Position numbers and translations under genes: made by a program. 64,000 bases of DNA from Planococcus citri (Eukaryota > Arthropoda > Insecta > Hemiptera > Pseudococcidae), in the NCBI RefSeq assembly GCF_950023065.1, contig NC_088681.1, forward strand, positions 49,572,836-49,636,835. The letters run 5' to 3'. Of this stretch, positions 53,428-64,000 are shown in pieces. Numbering within the stretch: the stretch's first letter is position 1; the number at the start of each line of letters is the position of its first letter. The notes under the pieces were generated by a model. The model saw only the letters and a list, made by a program, of their open reading frames with translations. It was not told the DNA's origin and ran no database searches.

Positions 53428-55353
53428 TCAGGTGAGTGGAAATGGTGCTTCTTGTGAGCCGTTTTTCCACTGATACAATTCTGAGCAGTTTCCTTGGGCA
53501 AGGGCAAGATCCAACTCTGTGATGGGAGCATTTAGGACATGAATGCGGCTAAGCATATCTGCAACGATATTGCTTTTCCCAGAGATGTGCTGAATGTTGG
53601 TTGTAATTTGGGCTATTTCATCTAAGTGTGCGGCTCGACGTGCGTTATATCGCTTGTTACTGATCGGTTGTTTGGTAAATCCATAAATTAATGGTTGATG
53701 GTCGGTATATACAGTGAAATTTGGATGACCCTCAACGAGATGTCGGAAATGTTGGAGTCCTTCGTAGATACCGAGTAATTCTCTGTCATAAGTTGGGTAG
53801 CGTTTTTGGCGTTCATCAAGTTTGGCAGAGAAAAACCCTAATGGTTCGGCAACACCATCAGGTCGAATTTGTTTTAACACCGCTCCAATTCCAGTGTCTG
53901 ATGCGTCCGTTGTTAAAGTGAAAGGAAGAGTGAAATCTGGAATAGCAAGGCGAACGGCATTGGCTAACAATTGTTTGCATTCAACGAAGTTGGCTCTGGT
54001 GGAATCTGTCCATGTAACTGGCGTTTTGTCTCGTCGTTTGGGATGCCCTTTAATCATGTTGTTCAATGGAGCCAACAGAGTGGCAATCTTTGGCAAATGA
54101 TTGCGGTAAAATGAGAATGAGCCAATTGCTCTCCGGAGTTGATGGACAGTTTTTGGTTCTGGAATGTTGATAATGCGATCGATGTTATCCTGCTTAGGTG
54201 TGATGCCATCAGGAGAAATTTTTCGTCCCAGAAAAGTAACTTCGGGTTTTCCTAGTTGGCATTTGGCAGGGTTGATGGTTAACCCGTAATCACATAGGCG
54301 TTGAAAGACTAATCGGAGGTGTTCGAGGTGTTCTTCCTCAGATTTTGAAAAGATAAGTATATCGTCTAAGTAGCATATTACGAAGTCAAAGTCCCGGAAA
54401 ATTGTGTCCATAAACCTCTGATAGGTTTGCGGTGCATTTTTCAGCCCGAATGGCATGCGCAGATATTCGAACAGCCCAAATGGCGTAGTGACGGCGGTTT
54501 TCGCTATGTCGGTAGGATTAACCGGAATGTGAAAGAAAGCTTTGACCAAATCGATGACAGAAAAGATAGTTGCACCTTTCACCCTGGTATGCACATCGTT
54601 GATATGTTGTAAAGGGTATCGATCTGGAGTAGTTTTCTGGTTGAGGAGTCGGTAATCACCACAGGGTCGGATTTCGTTGTTTGTTTTAGGACGTAAAAGT
54701 AGAGGTGATGCCCATGGTGATTTTGAACGTCTTACAATGCCCAGGTGTAACATATCGTTGAATTCAATTTTGGCTCGTTTGTACATATCTGGTCGCAGGC
54801 GTCTCGGTTTTGAAAATACAGGAGGACCAGAAGTTTCGATATGGTGCACAACGTCATGCTTCGGTTTTTCTTGAAATGGCGCTGGCCTGACCAATTCGGG
54901 AAACGTTTTCAGTAATTCGGAGAATTTATCAGATGAGTTGAGCATATGAACGGATGGTGTTTTTTCGGTTTTTATGGTACCAGGAACATACCAATTATTT
55001 CCCTTTACTAAACGGCGGCGGCGGAGATCAGTCATCAAGTCATGTTCATACAAAAAATCAGCTCCAATGATTGGACGATCGACGTCGGCGATAATGAATT
55101 TCCATTCGGTGGATTTTGCGAAACCGAGGTCGACATCGAGAATTTCATAGCCATAAACTTTAATTTTTCCGTTGTCAGCGCCAAACAGAGAGAAAATTGG
55201 TTTGAGTTGTTTTTTTCCTTGAAATCGGGAGAGACGAGGTGGTAAAACGGAGAAATCAGAGCCGGAGTCGACTAAGTATTCAAGTTGAGATTTTTTGTCT
55301 TTGATGTGTAAGCGGCGAGAACATGGGAAAAAGGGCTTGTGTGCCGCAGCCAC
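53428..55353 (-). CDS. pol: Pol: protease, reverse transcriptase and RNase H
   Basis: 641 codons. Aspartic protease with LVDSGSDFSVL (active Asp near residue 29). Reverse transcriptase with FSVIDLVKAFFHIP (catalytic Asp about 268), RMPFGLKNAPQT and CYLDDILIFS (YLDD 328-331). RNase H with LTTDASDTGIGAVL (about 482), YDRELLGI and TDHQPL. The frame is open upstream past the gag stop and lies in the -1 frame relative to gag, overlapping its end, so expression probably uses -1 frameshifting near CAG GAA AAC TAA; that site is not a canonical heptamer. The first codon of this open frame is GTG, so the coordinate start is not a real initiation site. It ends at TGA (53428-53430), after which the same frame continues into integrase. 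Confidence 0.93.
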   Translation of the reverse strand: MAAAHKPFFPCSRRLHIKDKKSQLEYLVDSGSDFSVLPPRLSRFQGKKQLKPIFSLFGADNGKIKVYGYEILDVDLGFAKSTEWKFIIADVDRPIIGADFLYEHDLMTDLRRRRLVKGNNWYVPGTIKTEKTPSVHMLNSSDKFSELLKTFPELVRPAPFQEKPKHDVVHHIETSGPPVFSKPRRLRPDMYKRAKIEFNDMLHLGIVRRSKSPWASPLLLRPKTNNEIRPCGDYRLLNQKTTPDRYPLQHINDVHTRVKGATIFSVIDLVKAFFHIPVNPTDIAKTAVTTPFGLFEYLRMPFGLKNAPQTYQRFMDTIFRDFDFVICYLDDILIFSKSEEEHLEHLRLVFQRLCDYGLTINPAKCQLGKPEVTFLGRKISPDGITPKQDNIDRIINIPEPKTVHQLRRAIGSFSFYRNHLPKIATLLAPLNNMIKGHPKRRDKTPVTWTDSTRANFVECKQLLANAVRLAIPDFTLPFTLTTDASDTGIGAVLKQIRPDGVAEPLGFFSAKLDERQKRYPTYDRELLGIYEGLQHFRHLVEGHPNFTVYTDHQPLIYGFTKQPISNKRYNARRAAHLDEIAQITTNIQHISGKSNIVADMLSRIHVLNAPITELDLALAQGNCSELYQWKNGSQEAPFPLT

Positions 55354-55364
55354 GAACCCAGTTC

Positions 55365-56333
55365 TTAGTTTTCCTGATTAGTTGGCGGAACCAGCGGAAC
55401 AAATTTGCACGGCTGGGTACATTTGGTGGCATCCGCACCGAATTTGTAGTGATACCAACAGTATGCGTAAGTACGAGAGCGAGATCTGCTTCGATTTCTA
55501 GGCCTTTCCTCAGAACGATCGCGGTCTCGTCCTCTAGACTGGCGTTGATTTTGGATGGTCACCGCAGAAATTTGAGCGGTGTGTGCAGTGAGAGCAGCGA
55601 CTTGGGCAGTCAATTCCTCAATTTTTTTACTGAGCATTTGTTCGAATGACGAGAGTTGAGGTGGAGCGTTAGGTTGTGGTGAAGGTTCAGGTTGTGGTGT
55701 AAGGCTAGCTATCGAACCAATATTAGGTAGCATAACAGCGTGTAACGAGTCGGCCATAACTGCTAAGCTGTCTAATGGTACCCTATGAATTGAGAGATGT
55801 TCTTGCATACGTGGTGGTAATCGACGTAACCATAGCCTTTTCAATAAATCTTCGTTAGGGCACTGTCCTGCGAGCAAACGCATTTCAGTCAACAATACTG
55901 AAGGTTTTTTTGTTCCTAGAGAAACGTTTTTTAAGAGTTCGTCCAATTTTTCTTCGTCAGACACGTTGTAGAGCGAGATGATGCGAGCTTTCAATTTGGC
56001 AAGAGTACTGTCTGCGCTTTCGTTCGATTGTAAAATATCGCTAGCTCGAGCTACAACATCTGGCGGTAATTTAGTGCACAGAATGCCTAAAATTTCATCT
56101 GGGTCGGTAATTTTATGAGTACGAAATTGTCGATCTGCTAATGTGAACCACAGTGAAGGGTTAGAATGCAAAAAATCCGATAATGGAACTCGGTTGAACG
56201 GCATAGTTGAAAAAAACGGAGGTAAACCACTTGCTGAGGTGGTTGTGGTGGTTCCAGAAGTTGCAGCCGATATGGTGGTGATTGGCGGTGTGATGGATGG
56301 TGTAGAGATGGTCGCAGTTGTGGACGGAGTCAT
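55365..56333 (-). CDS. gag: Gag of the LTR element
   Basis: 322 residues from the first ATG (MTPSTTATISTPSITPPITT). The N-terminal 35 residues are Thr/Ser/Ile-rich. A capsid-like helical core follows (NSNPS-like LHSNPSLWFTLADRQF, then ILGILCTKLPPDVVARASDI and RLWLRRLPPRMQEHLSIHRV), which resembles arthropod Gypsy Gag. Then come a Pro-rich linker, a short coiled stretch (MLSKKIEELTAQVAALTAHT), an Arg/Ser-rich RNA-binding segment (GRDRDRSEERPRNRSRSRSR) and a CHCC finger at about 292-309 (C-WY-H-9-C-TQP-C). It forms the particle that packages element RNA. The frame is also open upstream into the LTR but without an ATG. It stops at TAA 55365-55367. Confidence 0.9.
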   Translation of the reverse strand: MTPSTTATISTPSITPPITTISAATSGTTTTTSASGLPPFFSTMPFNRVPLSDFLHSNPSLWFTLADRQFRTHKITDPDEILGILCTKLPPDVVARASDILQSNESADSTLAKLKARIISLYNVSDEEKLDELLKNVSLGTKKPSVLLTEMRLLAGQCPNEDLLKRLWLRRLPPRMQEHLSIHRVPLDSLAVMADSLHAVMLPNIGSIASLTPQPEPSPQPNAPPQLSSFEQMLSKKIEELTAQVAALTAHTAQISAVTIQNQRQSRGRDRDRSEERPRNRSRSRSRTYAYCWYHYKFGADATKCTQPCKFVPLVPPTNQEN

Positions 56334-56365
56334 TATTGATTTTCGCGATTTTTTTGATTTTTTAG

Positions 56366-56383
56366 TCCCGGGTTTCGGCACCA
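56366..56383 (-). other. Primer binding site matching tRNA-Phe 3' end
   Basis: On the minus strand TGGTGCCGAAACCCGGGA begins 4 nt after the 5' LTR. It is complementary to the 18-nt 3' end TCCCGGGTTTCGGCACCA, which from memory is that of animal tRNA-Phe(GAA). It primes minus-strand DNA synthesis. Confidence 0.8.
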
Positions 56384-56387
56384 ACTT

Positions 56388-57012
56388 TGTAGGTTTACGT
56401 GTCGGCCTACAAACAAATCGCGGCGATCTCGGCGTCGAACGTAAGGGCCGCAATTCGTATCGCCCTGGTCCGTCCGTTTTTTATACCCCTAACTGTCTAA
56501 CGCTCGGAAAAAAATCCCCGTGCGCGCCACGTGATAACCACCACGAGCTAATTCTACAGCCTAAAATACTACGCCCGGAATAAGAACCCCGTGCGCGCCG
56601 CGTGATAAAGACCACGAGCTGATGAACCTTAATAGGCGAGAGAGAGAGAGAGAGAAAAGAGCGCGAGAGAACAGAACACATAAAACAACTGTTTGAAGGA
56701 AAGATATTATTCGGTTCGAACTGGTTACAAAGACTAAAAACTAAGCTGGACATAGCTTATATTTATATAAAAAGATTTAAATTTATTGACCAATAGGGAG
56801 AAAGCAAGCCGGTCGCGATCGTCTCTTAACGCTGTTTTGTAAAAATGACGATTCAGCCAATCAGAGATCTAGAAAAAAGGGTAGAAAAAGGTTCGATCCG
56901 CCGGCTTGTTTTCTCTCTACGGTATTACTTCTAGATATACTCGAAGTGTTGTAGGCGATCTCCGTACGGTATTACTTTATCTTACGAGTCGAAATGTACG
57001 CGATTGCCTACA
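56388..57012 (-). repeat. 5' LTR (625 bp)
   Basis: Same length as 50692-51316 and no difference found on reading. Open frames predicted at equivalent places in both LTRs translate identically. It supplies the promoter; TTTATATAAATATA on the minus strand near 56759-56772 is the likely TATA box. Confidence 0.95.
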
Positions 57013-57399
57013 CCCCTCTCAAATAAAAACCTCGAATAGGTAAATTGTAAATCGTTTCTTATGCATATGTGCTGCCATGAACACAGCAAAATATGTATGT
57101 ACATCACAATACTATAACCTCCGCGAACTAAGGGTCTCTTTAAAAAATCAAAAAAAAAACTGATTCAACTAGAGGTATCAAATGAGATTTTATCAATACT
57201 ACTGCATTTTGAAGTATATATCTACGAGTACCTACATTTTAAAAATGAATAAATAGAAAACAGGCTTAATCCAAATCTAACCTTTGAATAGCTCGCATTA
57301 AGTCTTAAACAGGTAAAATAAACTTTCCTTAACTTAATGTACCTAGACCTACAGTAAAACGAGATCAATATGGGAAAATGGGAAAACGTCTGAAGCAAA

Positions 57400-57433
<34 letters not shown>

Positions 57434-59480
57434 GAGCCGACAAGCCATGTTTTACTTACAATACATACAGGTATGCTCAAAAGCGCCAAATGCCAGCAAA
57501 TAACACTCCTTTGATGGGTATACCTACCGCTATGGGTACAAATACCTTTCGCGCCTTCGACGTCTTTGTACGCGTGTGTCTGTGTTTTGAAATTCTCGCG
57601 CCAAACAAATTTCGACGTTGGTAATTTTTTCTGCTTTCTATTTTGCTCGCTATGAATAAGGTACGAATAAAATCCTATCCTTTTTCGTGCTATGTACTAA
57701 ATCTATTCAAATAATTTTACCCATTTTCTGTAATTTCTACCCCACCTGAAAACGTTTCCTGTGAAATCGCTTTCAATTCATACTTCGTAAATACCCGTGT
57801 TCAAAGACGCCTATTTTCTTTGCTATACGTAGGTACTTTTATGCTATACACATCGTATCGTTTGTTTTTCTATTCACTCGTGCTCATGTTCATGTTCACA
57901 TGTACACGTGTTCACATGTTTATAAATATGACAACTCGATTTCAAAAAAAAAAGAAAAGAAAAATGTCGAAAGGGAGGGGGAAAATCAGCATCCACACAT
58001 TAATACACACGTATCAGAAGAAGAAGAAGAAGAAATGATACAACTTTAAAACGAACGAGACAAAACAACAACAACAACAAAAAAACAATACTAAAAATTC
58101 CGAACAATGATATCGTGATGCAGTGTACTTGAAAAAAAGCAAGTAGCTGTAGAAAAAGAAGAGAAGAAAACATCAGTACTATTTTGGTTCGAAAATAGTA
58201 ACTATTGTTTTTACTTGTGCTGGTAAAAGCGAACATTTCCGTTCAGTGTATTTCATTGTGTGGGAAAAACGACGCAAAGTATCTCGTTGCAAGGAATTTG
58301 TCTTGTAAAGAAAATTTTTTTATTCGTATAAAAAAAAAAAAGTATTTCGCCTTTTCCTCCCTCATCTACTTACATACACGCTATCATCGTATGGGATGAG
58401 GGTGCTACGTGTGTTGTTGGCTGTCTATACCTCTGCCATGCACGCTGCCGCTGGAAATCTGTTATTTCAAATACCAGCTCCCTTCTCAATCTCACTTCAT
58501 CTATATTCTTCTGTATAGTATTCAACCCCTTCTTTCGAGAAGAAATTCACTATACACTACATAGGAATTATTTCGCTACTCGTATTGTTTTTATTTATTC
58601 GAATGATACGTCGAAAGAGAGAGAAAGTTGGGAAAAAAAAGTTACGAGTAATATTCTTCTAAAAACACTCGGCGCTGTTCAAATCGTTTTTTACGAGTTA
58701 AATGGAATGAAAATCAATTTTAATTCGACGCGTTAGGCGCGATTTAACGTTTTACCTTCGGGGAATGAAGGTGAAATTTTTATTACACCGGGAATACGTT
58801 CGTCTGGCGCGTTCTCCTCACTGCCTTCTCCAAACTGGCGACGAGCTGAAAGTTGTCACTTGATAGAAAGCGATTTCCTCAATTAACTGTCGAATATCGA
58901 CCATGGTTTTTTGGCGTATTTTAGGTACCTAATACTTTTAAAGTATACGTTCGCGTTTTAAATCTCTTTGTGATCTTTGGCCAAATTTTATTCGCGATAT
59001 TACACGAGATATCATTTAAGCAATCTCCCTACAGCAACTCGTCTTCGGTCTTCTATCCCGTAATGTTTTACCGCGGCTGTGTTCAGAGGTTCGTTTCACG
59101 ATGCCCCTTTCCGGATGAGAAATTTCGTTTATCTTTGTCCTAAAAAAGCGGAAATGCTTTTAGTGATCGGCTTCGACTAAAATGACGTTCGGATAAATTC
59201 ACTTTCATTGTCGACGTTGAGTTGTACACAATCGATAGACACGGAATTTTTGCTGAATAAGTAGAGGTACCTAACTAACAACACGTCTTGCAGGCGGTCA
59301 AAGTGCTGAAGAGGACTTGCATTTGGTTCAGTAATCTTGCATTTATTCACTTTTAAGCAGTGGCCGACTACTGGCTCACGAGGTTGACTGGTAATCGTCA
59401 GGCACCTCGAGACACCAAGGGGCTTCCGGGGGCCATGATTAAACCAAAAATACACTATTTTCACTTTCTTTAAACGTGAA
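57013..59480. other. Non-repetitive noncoding DNA, CpG-richer, with simple repeats
   Basis: No gene supported. Contains A28 (57405-57432), (AAG)n at 58016-58034 and (CAA)n near 58066-58082. Base composition around 57540-59170 resembles regulatory or untranslated sequence. A 108-codon minus-strand frame at 59177-59503 has no recognisable family. Confidence 0.45.
57405..57432. repeat. A28 homopolymer
   Basis: Twenty-eight consecutive A; no transposon body recognised beside it. Confidence 0.9.
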
Positions 59481-59960
59481 TTTTTGCAAACATTTGCCCT
59501 CACTTCGCTGGATTCTGTTAATTTTTTTTTGGTCTCGAAATTGAAATTTTAAAATTTTAAAATTGTGGAATCAAAAAAAAACTTATCATAAAAGAACTAA
59601 CATTATTTTTTATCTCCCAAAATATCAATTTTTGAAAGCTTTTGCCCTCGCTTAGTTCAGACTCCTTTGTTTTTTTTTCGAATTGAACGTATGTGAATAT
59701 TAATTCAAATTTTAAAAAATGTTAAAGACAAAAAACGTTTTTCTCACCTAAAACAACATTGTTTTTTACTTCTCGAAACAAGCTTTTGCTCTCAAGTCTA
59801 CGGTTTTCATTTTCAAATCCAAAATTTTTAAAAACTCATCACTCAAATTCTGAAATTTGGGATCGAAAAAAAACAACAAATTTTTGAAACATTGTTGTTT
59901 ACTTCTCGAAACCCGATTTTTTGAAAACTTTTTCCTTTTCTTCGCTCGTCGGGCCAATAC
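59480..59960 (-). repeat. Minus-strand copy of the GCGAAGCGAG tandem module
   Basis: Reverse-complement units at about 59493 (TTTGCCCTCACTTCGCTGG), 59639 (CTTTTGCCCTCGCTTAGTTC), 59781 (AGCTTTTGCTCTCAAGTC) and 59930 (TTTCCTTTTCTTCGCTCG), spaced about 145 bp. Each is followed by a T-rich tract. Confidence 0.7.
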
Positions 59961-61729
59961 CCATACTTAAACACTTTTTCATAAACTTTATACTGTGAGT
60001 AAGTATCATATCAATAGGCAAAAGTGTCATTTCATCTTGAAAACTCGTCATTTTATTTGACAAAAATTGGTATTTTTCTCACTCACATCAGTCGACAAAT
60101 TTTCAGCCTCCCCCCCCCCCTTTCAAAAAAGCTCAAGTTTGTCAGGTTGACTTATTTTCGTGAAATTGGATAAAAAAGCAAAAAAATAAATTGTACAACT
60201 CGTATCCAAGTATCCAAACCTGAGAAAAAAACAGGAGTAGAAACATACGGGGAAGGGGGGATCTTGAGGGCCCTACTCGGTGAACCAGTCAGTGAACTCA
60301 TTTTTTTTCAACGATTTTTCCGATTAAATTCCAAAAATGGGGAAAAAATTGAACTACTAACACATTTATTTGCAATCCCTCTTCAAAAAAAGATTTAAAT
60401 TCAGCAGCACCGCAAAAACTCCTTTGAAATCAGTAACAAATACATTTACACACTTCATTCGCCACAACACAAACAAATTAATTATAAATCACCACACAAA
60501 AATTCGTTTGCAACTTAAATTCCAAATCACTGCCAAAAGCTTTATCCTAGTTCACTAATAAAACATTTATACGAAAACCACCATGAAAAAAAAAATCGTC
60601 CAAGATCAACACAAAAACACTCGACACAAAAAATTCTTTTGAAACGAGAAAAATCCCATTAAAAATCATCCCAAGAAAAAATATTCTTCACTGAATTGAA
60701 AATCATTCTAGATCACTCCCAAAAAATATACCTAATTTTTTATGTTGGAATTTCAACATTTTTGCGCTTTTCTTCTCTAAAATAAAATTCTTATTTTATT
60801 AAAAATGGAAAATTTTCTCAATTCAAATACATGCGGATTTTTTTTTGGTCAAAAATGTTACTTTTTACCGAATTTTTTTCTGAATTTTAAAATTTTAATA
60901 TAAAATTTTTCGAACTTGAAAACCTTGCGCGATGTCCAAGTCTTATTAAATTTCAATTTTATAGTGATGTAAAAATTTGACCTTGGAAATTTTCAAAATT
61001 GCCAAAAAAGGGAACGAAATGTTAAAATTTTTCCTTTTCGAGCTTTAAAAAAATTCAGGAGAAGGAAATCGAAAACATTTTTAGGAGACAAAATATTACA
61101 GTGAATTTCTATCATTTTAGCCTCTTCGTTTCCGTTTGCATCTCTACATTCGGCTGTAAAAATCAACATATAAGCTATAAAAAAAAAATCGAGCCACTAA
61201 TCCATACAGGATGCTGAGTCAGTGGTCCTCAAAATGGAGTCAGTTTGGAAAAAAGTGTTTTTTTGCTATATTTAGGTAGGTACGGTTCCCATGGCAAAAT
61301 CTCAGTCATCACTCCCACCACTGACCAGCTCCTAAAAAGGTGGAATTGGAGGTTTTGATCAATTGGAGTTGGAAATTCAATTAGGTACTAATTTTAGTCC
61401 TCTGCGAGCGACTTTATAATGCATGGATCGTAAAACTATCGATCTCTCGTCGGTTTTTTAGCACTTAATAATAACCATTAAAACTTCCTTTTGAAAAAAG
61501 ATCAATCTGCATAGGAAATAGCCCAATTGTCACACTTTATTTATGCACAAATGAATGATCATTTCGATCAAATTGTCTAAATTCAATTTTTTATTATTAC
61601 AAACATCTTCTAAAATGAGTGAAAAAATTCGAGTTCAATTCGCACAAATTCCGGAAATGCCCTCGCAAACAGGAAACATTTGATTTTTTGAATATTTTTA
61701 ATATGAAAAAAGCTGTAGGTCAAAAAACC
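59961..61729. other. AT-rich noncoding stretch
   Basis: No gene, RNA or termini recognised; low-complexity A/T sequence. Confidence 0.5.
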
Positions 61730-62010
61730 TGGAGAAATTTAAAAATCGCGCTGGAGGCTCCAGAATGGCTGGAAATGATGAAATTTGTATTTGGGGAATT
61801 GATATCAGTTTCGGGACTTATTTTGATCAAATCATAAATAACCAAAAACAGTCAATTTTTTCAAACGTTCGCCAAAAACCGAAAAACGAAGTTGGGCAGC
61901 TGAAAATTTGGTTTAGGGGTTTTAGACCATGCTCTTTCCAAAAATCACCGATCAAATCGAAGGGTGACACTTCAAGAGGTTCCCTTGTCAGGAAATATTC
62001 ATTTCTGAAG
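61730..62010. repeat. Dispersed repeat, copy of 48170-48510
   Basis: Same ordered words as the 48.2-kb copy (GGAGGCTCCAGAATGGCT, CAAACGTTCGCCAAAAA, GTTGGGCAGCTGAAA, TTTTAGACCATG) with scattered substitutions and a deletion after TTTTGATCA. Confidence 0.75.
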
Positions 62011-62755
62011 AGAGGGCGATAACATTAAGCAAGTTTCAGTTTTCGATTCCTCCTTCTAGTGGAAAATTCCGCCAAAATTCCGAGCTTTAATTTCATTCGA
62101 GAAAACCTATAAATACTTATTGCTGACTGTGTAAACCTATCGACGAATCTACCCGTATAGGAGTCAATCTGTATATTCATACGTGGAAAAATTCTATTCA
62201 TTTCATACCTATCTATTCAAATAATGCAGATAGGCATTTCGAAACAAGCATTTAATGAAACAATACCATTCTCGAGTAAAATGCGTATTGTAAGACGTAA
62301 GTTCGAACTTAATACCTGCGTATGTTTGAAATTTAACAATAGGCGCTTGATTAGGTAACATATTTGATACTTAAGATGATACGTCGGTCGCGTCGTCATG
62401 TTCGTGGAAATTTTCAACTGAAGAAGACGAATTTTATAATAAACACACTTCTCAGGGACAATAAAAAAAGCAAAATTTTCAAATAGGCAGATCAAAAAAA
62501 ATGCTGATTTACTTATAAAAAAATTCAATTCTGAACAAGTATTTTTCATCTTCTTTTCTACTCTCAATTTTTTTCGAAGGGCTGAATACTCTTTTAAGGA
62601 TTACGAAAGTTATTTTCAAAAGAATTTTTCGAATTTGGGAAGGACTTCCCTTTTTGAAATATTTTTCGTGGCCAAATTTTAATTCAGAGAGTCAGATATA
62701 GAGATCCTTATTTCAACATAATAGATTTTACAATGATCTATGATTGAATTTCAAG
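62011..62755. other. Noncoding stretch
   Basis: No gene recognised; a 116-codon minus-strand frame at 62217-62567 has no family features. Confidence 0.45.
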
Positions 62756-62757
62756 TA

Positions 62758-63679
62758 AGGTAAAGTGGGGTAATTCCGATATGGGGTAATTCCGATAGCA
62801 AGCCCTAGCTTTGTTGCAAAAAACATTTTGGCACAAATTATGAAGAAAGTAGGTAGTTTTAGTGCTAACCTACACCCATTAATGATCAGATGGTTCATCT
62901 GCTCTGTTTTGTCAAGTCTGTGCAGTGTACAAAATCTGAATGCCCAAATCCTTTGCCGCAAAAAACAGTGCACTTTTGAAACTCGTTTTTATCGTTCAAA
63001 ACTTGTTGAAAAATTCTGTTTAGAAGCTAATATTTGATGAATACGTGTTAAAGTGTCAGTACCTCTTTTGATTTTGCTTTTATAATTATTTGTATGGTGG
63101 CATTGAATTATTAAACAATGTCGATTATTTTTCATGCTGCGGGGTAATTCCGATAGCCCCAGCAAAATTGTCCTGCAATGTTTTTTTCTCTGTTTTGATG
63201 TATTATAGTTTTAAGGGGTCGAAATTATCAAAGAAAATCCTCAAAACGGGGAATTTTTCTCTAGTTGGTCTAGTTTTCAAAAATTATGCCTCAAAAATGC
63301 ATATTTGTAAAAAAAATTAAATTTTTGTTCTAATGATTCAATTTACATGAAATAAAAACCTAAATATGCAATAAATGGTATATTTCAACATTACTGGCTC
63401 GGAATTACCCTGGGGGAATTCCTTTCCTTATAAAACTCATTATCGGAATTACCCCATTTTTAGGGTAATTCTGATAACTCAACCTTCCAAAATGTTTTTT
63501 CAATTAGGTATATGTATGAAGCCTTCACACAAATCACTCTTCAATATAGTCAATGTGTAGCTGAAGGACGCAGGAATAAAGTTGTTACATCATTTTTGCC
63601 CCAAAATGTACAGGAAATCCAAAAAATGAGAAATTGCTGAAATTTTGAATTTTGCCATCGGAATTACCCCACTTTACCT
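62758..63679. mobile_element. 922-bp TA-flanked element with repeated GGGGTAATTCCGAT motif
   Basis: The left end AGGTAAAGTGGGGTAATTCC and its reverse complement at the right end are flanked by TA (62756-62757 and 63680-63681). The terminal word GGGGTAATTCCGAT also recurs inside in both orientations: near 62784, 63141, 63402, 63443 and 63462. There is no transposase, so it is non-autonomous. The TA flank suggests Tc1/mariner or a related superfamily. Confidence 0.85.
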
Positions 63680-63681
63680 TA

Positions 63682-64000
63682 CCTATTCTTTCTCTCTTAT
63701 GCTTTGATATTTTTCATGGAAAATCTCACTGAGAAATAAAATTTTCAAACCCAACTCTTTGATTACAAATCCAAGATTTATTTTTATGCCAAATTTTATT
63801 TCTTTCATTTTTATGCATAAATTAGGCAGTTAGTTTTTGATAATAAATAATTGAATTTTTCATTTTCATTCAAAAAGTCATCTGCACGAATTAAAATATT
63901 GTAAAAATGACAATTTCTAGTTCTATTCACTCACCAAAAACTGCATGTTGAAGCGAAGAAGATGCACAATTGACCCACATTTTTACTCAGATGACTGCAG
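63682..64000. other. Noncoding stretch to window end
   Basis: AT-rich; nothing recognised. Confidence 0.5.

Larger units (their letters stand above)
50692..57012 (-). mobile_element. Ty3/Gypsy LTR retrotransposon, 6,321 bp, CsRn1-like
   Basis: The element has identical-looking 625-bp LTRs (TGTAGG...CCTACA) at both ends and CCCC at 50688-50691 and 57013-57016 as a 4-bp target duplication. On the minus strand the order is 5' LTR, tRNA-Phe-like primer site, gag, pol (protease, reverse transcriptase, RNase H, integrase), an extra ORF3, polypurine tract, 3' LTR. The gag CHCC finger (CX2HX9CX3C) is the type described for the CsRn1 clade. Matching LTRs imply recent insertion. One in-frame TGA in pol is the only coding lesion seen. 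Confidence 0.95.

Noticed and set aside
57405..57432. A28 run as the tail of a retroposed gene
   Set aside because: No element or gene body recognisable next to it and no target duplication seen.
59177..59503. 108-codon minus-strand frame as a gene
   Set aside because: Fairly balanced composition, but no recognised family and no splice or poly(A) context; left as unexplained noncoding DNA.

Overview
This is AT-rich, intron-bearing animal DNA, most likely from an insect and plausibly a hemipteran such as a scale insect or aphid relative. The case rests on three tandem genes of the insect-only odorant-receptor family (7tm_6), short spliced exons with GT-AG introns, many GTAGGTACCTAC-type words, and CsRn1-, Jockey- and RTE-like retroelements. 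Nothing prokaryotic was seen: no operons, tRNAs, rRNAs or CRISPR arrays. Most of the 64 kb is transposon-derived or featureless A/T-rich sequence.

Left part (1-12 kb): noncoding DNA with a 221-bp foldback MITE, a 450-bp tandem duplication, and a palindromic transposon (8339-10687, TGTA target duplication) split by a 1,081-bp insertion. At 12265-13223 lies the only intact cellular gene I can support. It has two exons and encodes a 265-residue predicted secreted protein of unknown family, with an upstream TATA-like box and a downstream AATAAA.

Centre-left (13.9-19.6 kb): an RTE-like LINE reverse transcriptase broken into three pieces by nested insertions. One insertion is a 3.9-kb element with 802-bp inverted arms. 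Three ATAT copies separate two different TIR elements at one site. From 19.6 to 31 kb the sequence holds tandem G/C-rich repeats, a second copy of the palindromic transposon, microsatellites and noncoding DNA.

Centre-right (31-48 kb): three minus-strand odorant-receptor genes at 33796-35323, 38993-40524 and 44611-46130. They share a four-exon layout of 851, about 100, 105 and 210 nt and would encode about 421 residues. Each carries one different disabling lesion: a 2-bp insertion, a TAG and a TAA. The second and third belong to a tandem segmental duplication that later received different transposons. A frameshifted macrodomain (TARG1/OARD1-like) pseudogene lies between them, and a gene-less copy of the upstream region follows.

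Right part (48-64 kb): a Jockey-type ORF1-only LINE remnant, then a nearly intact 6,321-bp Ty3/Gypsy element on the minus strand. It has 625-bp LTRs that read as identical, a CCCC target duplication, a tRNA-Phe-like primer site, gag with a CHCC finger, pol interrupted by one in-frame TGA before the integrase, and an extra basic ORF3. Noncoding DNA follows, with a 922-bp TA-flanked element near the end. A mobile 'GAGCGAAGCGAGGGCGAAAGC' tandem module recurs at five or more sites and inside two elements with different termini.
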